Source of the DNA: Chamaelirium japonicum
Lineage: Eukaryota > Streptophyta > Magnoliopsida > Liliales > Melanthiaceae
Reading direction: 5' to 3'
Length of the DNA: 64,000 nt
Assembly (NCBI GenBank): GCA_947650365.1
Contig: CANTAL010000099.1
Span: forward strand, 744,001 to 808,000
The position numbers were made by a program, and so were the translations under genes. Below, one piece after another: positions 60,851-64,000 of this stretch (the first letter of the stretch is position 1; each line of letters starts with the position of its first letter). The notes below the pieces were generated by a model, which saw only the letters and a program-made list of their open reading frames with translations, was not told the origin of the DNA and did no database searches.

Positions 60851-63800
60851 GTACGAATGAATTAGAATGGATCGTACGAATGAATTAGAATGGATTGTAT
60901 GAATTAGAATGGATACCTTCGTGCAAATGAAATAGAATGGATCGTACGAATGAATTAGAGTAGATTGTGCGAATATATTAGAATGGATCATACGATTGAG
61001 TAAGAATGGATTGTACGAATGAAATAGAATAGATCGTACGAATTAATTAGAATGGATCATACGAATGAATTAGAAAGTATCGTTCGAATGAATTAGAATA
61101 GATTGTGCGAATGAATTATTATGGATCATACGAATGAATTAGAATGGATCGTACGAATGAATTAGAATGGATCGTACGAATGAATTAGAATGGATCGTAT
61201 GAATGAATTAGAATGGATCGTGCGAATGAATTAGAATGGATCGTACGAATGAAATAGAATGGATTCACACGAATGTATCCATTCTAATTCATTCGTATAA
61301 TCCATTCTAATTCATTCGCACGATCCATTCGCATTCACTCAAACGATCCATTCTAATTCATTCATACAATCCATTCTAATTCTTTTGCACGAATGTATCC
61401 ATTCTAATTCATTCGTACGATCCATTCTAATTCATTCGTATGATCTATTCTAATTCATTCGCATGATCCATTCTAATTCCTTCGTACGATCCATTTTAAT
61501 TCATTCGCACGATCCATTCTAATTCATTCATACGATCCATTCTAATTCATTCGTACGATCTATTCTAATTTTTTCGTATGATCTATTCTAATTCCTTCGT
61601 ACGATCCATTCTAATTCATTCATACGATCTATTCTAATTCTTTCGCACGAATGTATCCATTCTAATTCATTCGTACGATCCATTCTAATTCCTTCGTACG
61701 ATCCATATTCTAATTCATTCGTACGATCCATTCTAATTTATTTGTACAATCCATTCTAATTCATTCGCACGAATGTAACCATTCTAATTCATTCGTACAA
61801 TCCATTCTACGAATTAGAATGGATCGTATGAATGAATTAGAATGGATCGTGCGAATAAATTAGAATGGATCGTATGAATGAATTAGAATAGTTTGTGCGA
61901 ATGAATTACAATGGATCGTACGAATGAATTAGAATGGATACATTCGTGCGAATGAATTAGAATGGATCATACGAATGAATTAGAATGGATCATATAAATG
62001 AATTAGAATGGATCGTACGAATGAATTAGAATGGATACATTCATGCGAATGAATTAGAATGGATCATACGAATGAATTAGAATGGATCGTATGAATGAGT
62101 AAGAATGGATCGTACGAATGAAAAAGAGTGGATCGTATGAATGAATTAGAATGGATCGTGCGAATGAATTAGAATGGATCGTACGAATGAATTAGAATGG
62201 GTCGTATGAATGAATTAGAATGGATCGTACGAATGAACTAGAATAGATTGTGCGAATGAATTAGAATGGATCGTACGAATGAATTAGAATGGATCGTACG
62301 AATGAATTAGAATGGATTGAATTAGAATGAATCGTACGAATGAATTAGAATGAATCATAGTACGAATGAATTAGAATAGATTGTGCGAATGAATTAGAAT
62401 GGATCGTACGAATGAATTAGAATGGATTGTACGAATGAAATAGAATAGATCATATTAATGAATTAGAATGGATCGTGCGAATGGATTAGAATGGATCGTA
62501 CGAATGAGTAAGAATGGATCGTGCGAATGAATTAGAATGGATCATATGAATGAATTAGAATGGATCGTATGAATGAATTAGAATGGATCGTGCGAATAAA
62601 TTATAATGGATTGTATGAATGAATTAGAATAGATTGTGCGAATGAATTAGAATGGACCGTACGAATGAATTAGAATGGATACATTCATGCGAATGAATTA
62701 GAATGTCGTACGAATGAAATAGAATGGATTGTACGAATGAATTAGAATGGATACATTCGTGCGAATGAATTAGGATGGATCGTATGAATGAATTAGAATA
62801 GATTGTGGGAATGAATTAGAATGGATCGTACGAATGAATTAGAATGGATACATTCATTGCGAATGAATTAGAATGGATCGTATGAATAAATTAGAATGGA
62901 TCGTATGAGTGAATTAGAATGGATACGAAGGAATTAGAATGGATCGTGCGAATGAATTAGAATGGATCGTACGAATGAGTAAGAATGGATCATGCGAATG
63001 AATTAGAATGGATTGTACGAATGAATTAGAATGGATAGTACGAATGAATTAGAATGGATACATTCGTGCGAATGAATTAGAATGGATTGTATGAATGAAT
63101 TAGAATCGATCGTACGAATGAATTAGAATGGATCATGCGAATGAATTAGAATGGATCGTACGAATGAATTCGAATGGATCGTACGAATGAAATAGAATGG
63201 ATTGTACGAATGAATTAGAATGGATCGTACGAATGAATTAGAATGGATCGTACGAATGAATTAGAATGGATCGTATTAATGAATTAGAATGGATCGAACG
63301 AATGAATTAGAATGGATACATTCGTGCAAAAGAATTAGAATGCATTGTATGAATGAATTAGAATGGATCTTATGAATGAATTAGAATCGATCGTACGAAT
63401 GAATTAGAATGGATCATGCGAATGAATTAGAATGGATCGTGCGAATGAATTAGAATGGATCGTACGAATGAAATAGAATGGATTGTACGAATGAGATAGA
63501 ATGGATCGTACGAAAGAATTAGAATGGATACATTCATGCGAATGAATTAGAATGGATCATACGAATGAATTAGAATGGATTCATTCGTGCGAATGAATTA
63601 GAATGGATCGTACGAATAAGTAAGAATGGATCGTACGAATGAATTAGAATGGATTGAATTAGAATGAATCGTATGAATGAATTAGAATGGATCGTACGAA
63701 TGAATTAGAATGGATCGTACGAATGAATTAGAATGGATTGAATTAGAATGAATCGTACGAATGAATTGGAATGAATCATACCGTACGAATGAATTAGAAT

Positions 63801-64000
63801 GGATCATACGAAGGAATTAGAATGGATCGTACGAATGAATTAGAATGGATCGTACGAATGAAATAGAATGGATCGTACGAATGAATTGGAATGGATACAT
63901 TCGTGCGAATGAATTAGAATGGATCGTATGAATGAATTAGAATGGCTACATTTGTACAAATGAATTAGAATGGATCGTGCGAATGAATTAGAATGGATCG

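Larger units (their letters stand above)
51327..64000. repeat. 23-bp satellite array, right segment
   Basis: 12.7 kb, continuing past the window, with no gene. Approximate orientation map: F to 51504, R to 51668, an atypical join with GTGTTTTTTCGTGC to about 51690, F to 53166, R to 56099, F to 56668, R to 57925, F to 58160, R to 59567, F to 59609, R to 59761, F to 61268, R to 61810, F to 64000. The TSD copy GAATT (51327-51331) opens the segment. Confidence 0.94.

Noticed and set aside
10108..64000. Calling the satellite centromeric or telomeric
   Set aside because: The monomer is not a telomere repeat, and no sequence feature by itself shows CENH3 binding or chromosomal position.
1..64000. 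tRNA genes or host protein genes
   Set aside because: I saw no tRNA-like arm and box pattern and no coding region that is not part of a retroelement.

Overview
The window looks like repetitive heterochromatin from a flowering plant, with no recognisable host gene. The evidence is two Tat-type Ty3/gypsy LTR retrotransposons with dual RNase H domains, one Cassandra-type TRIM with 5S-rRNA-derived LTRs, and about 39.9 kb (62% of the window) of a short 23-bp satellite. The elements are GC-rich, which would suit a monocot, but the species cannot be told from the sequence.

Layout. 1-10107: element A, a Tat-like retrotransposon on the minus strand, cut by the left edge of the window. Reading leftward from its 5' LTR (8821-10107) come the PBS, gag-protease, RT-RNaseH-aRNaseH-integrase, a small ORF with 26-residue repeats, and an oppositely transcribed spliced gene. 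10108-13426: 23-bp satellite. 13427-26690: element B, a complete plus-strand relative of A (13,264 bp, LTRs of 1,133 and 1,135 bp, TSD CGATC) inserted in the satellite. 26691-50561: satellite. 50562-51326: a complete minus-strand Cassandra TRIM (765 bp, two 342-bp LTRs, TSD GAATT). 51327-64000: satellite to the right edge.

How the retroelements work. In both, gag-protease and RT-RH-INT lie in one frame separated by a single UAG followed by CAA UUA, the tobamovirus-type readthrough context, and the downstream frame has no ATG near its beginning. Both also carry, between pol and the 3' LTR, an antisense gene with one small intron, a domain resembling the 'putative gypsy type transposon' family, a long Pro/Ala-rich region and a C-terminal coiled coil. 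In B this gene has its own TATA box and a 4 x 146-bp tandem array upstream. Neither copy looks autonomous. A has premature UAGs in gag, pol and the antisense gene. B has a protease DSG to DPG change, an RT YVDD to YVDY change, a UAG before integrase and a UAG in the antisense gene.

The satellite is not a simple head-to-tail array. It is a mosaic of more than 40 blocks that alternate in orientation. Switches often fall at palindromic junctions, and within blocks there are higher-order duplications of whole numbers of monomers (184 bp = 8, 345 bp = 15, and about 2 kb). Variation concentrates in the CpG-containing junction hexamer CGTACG.
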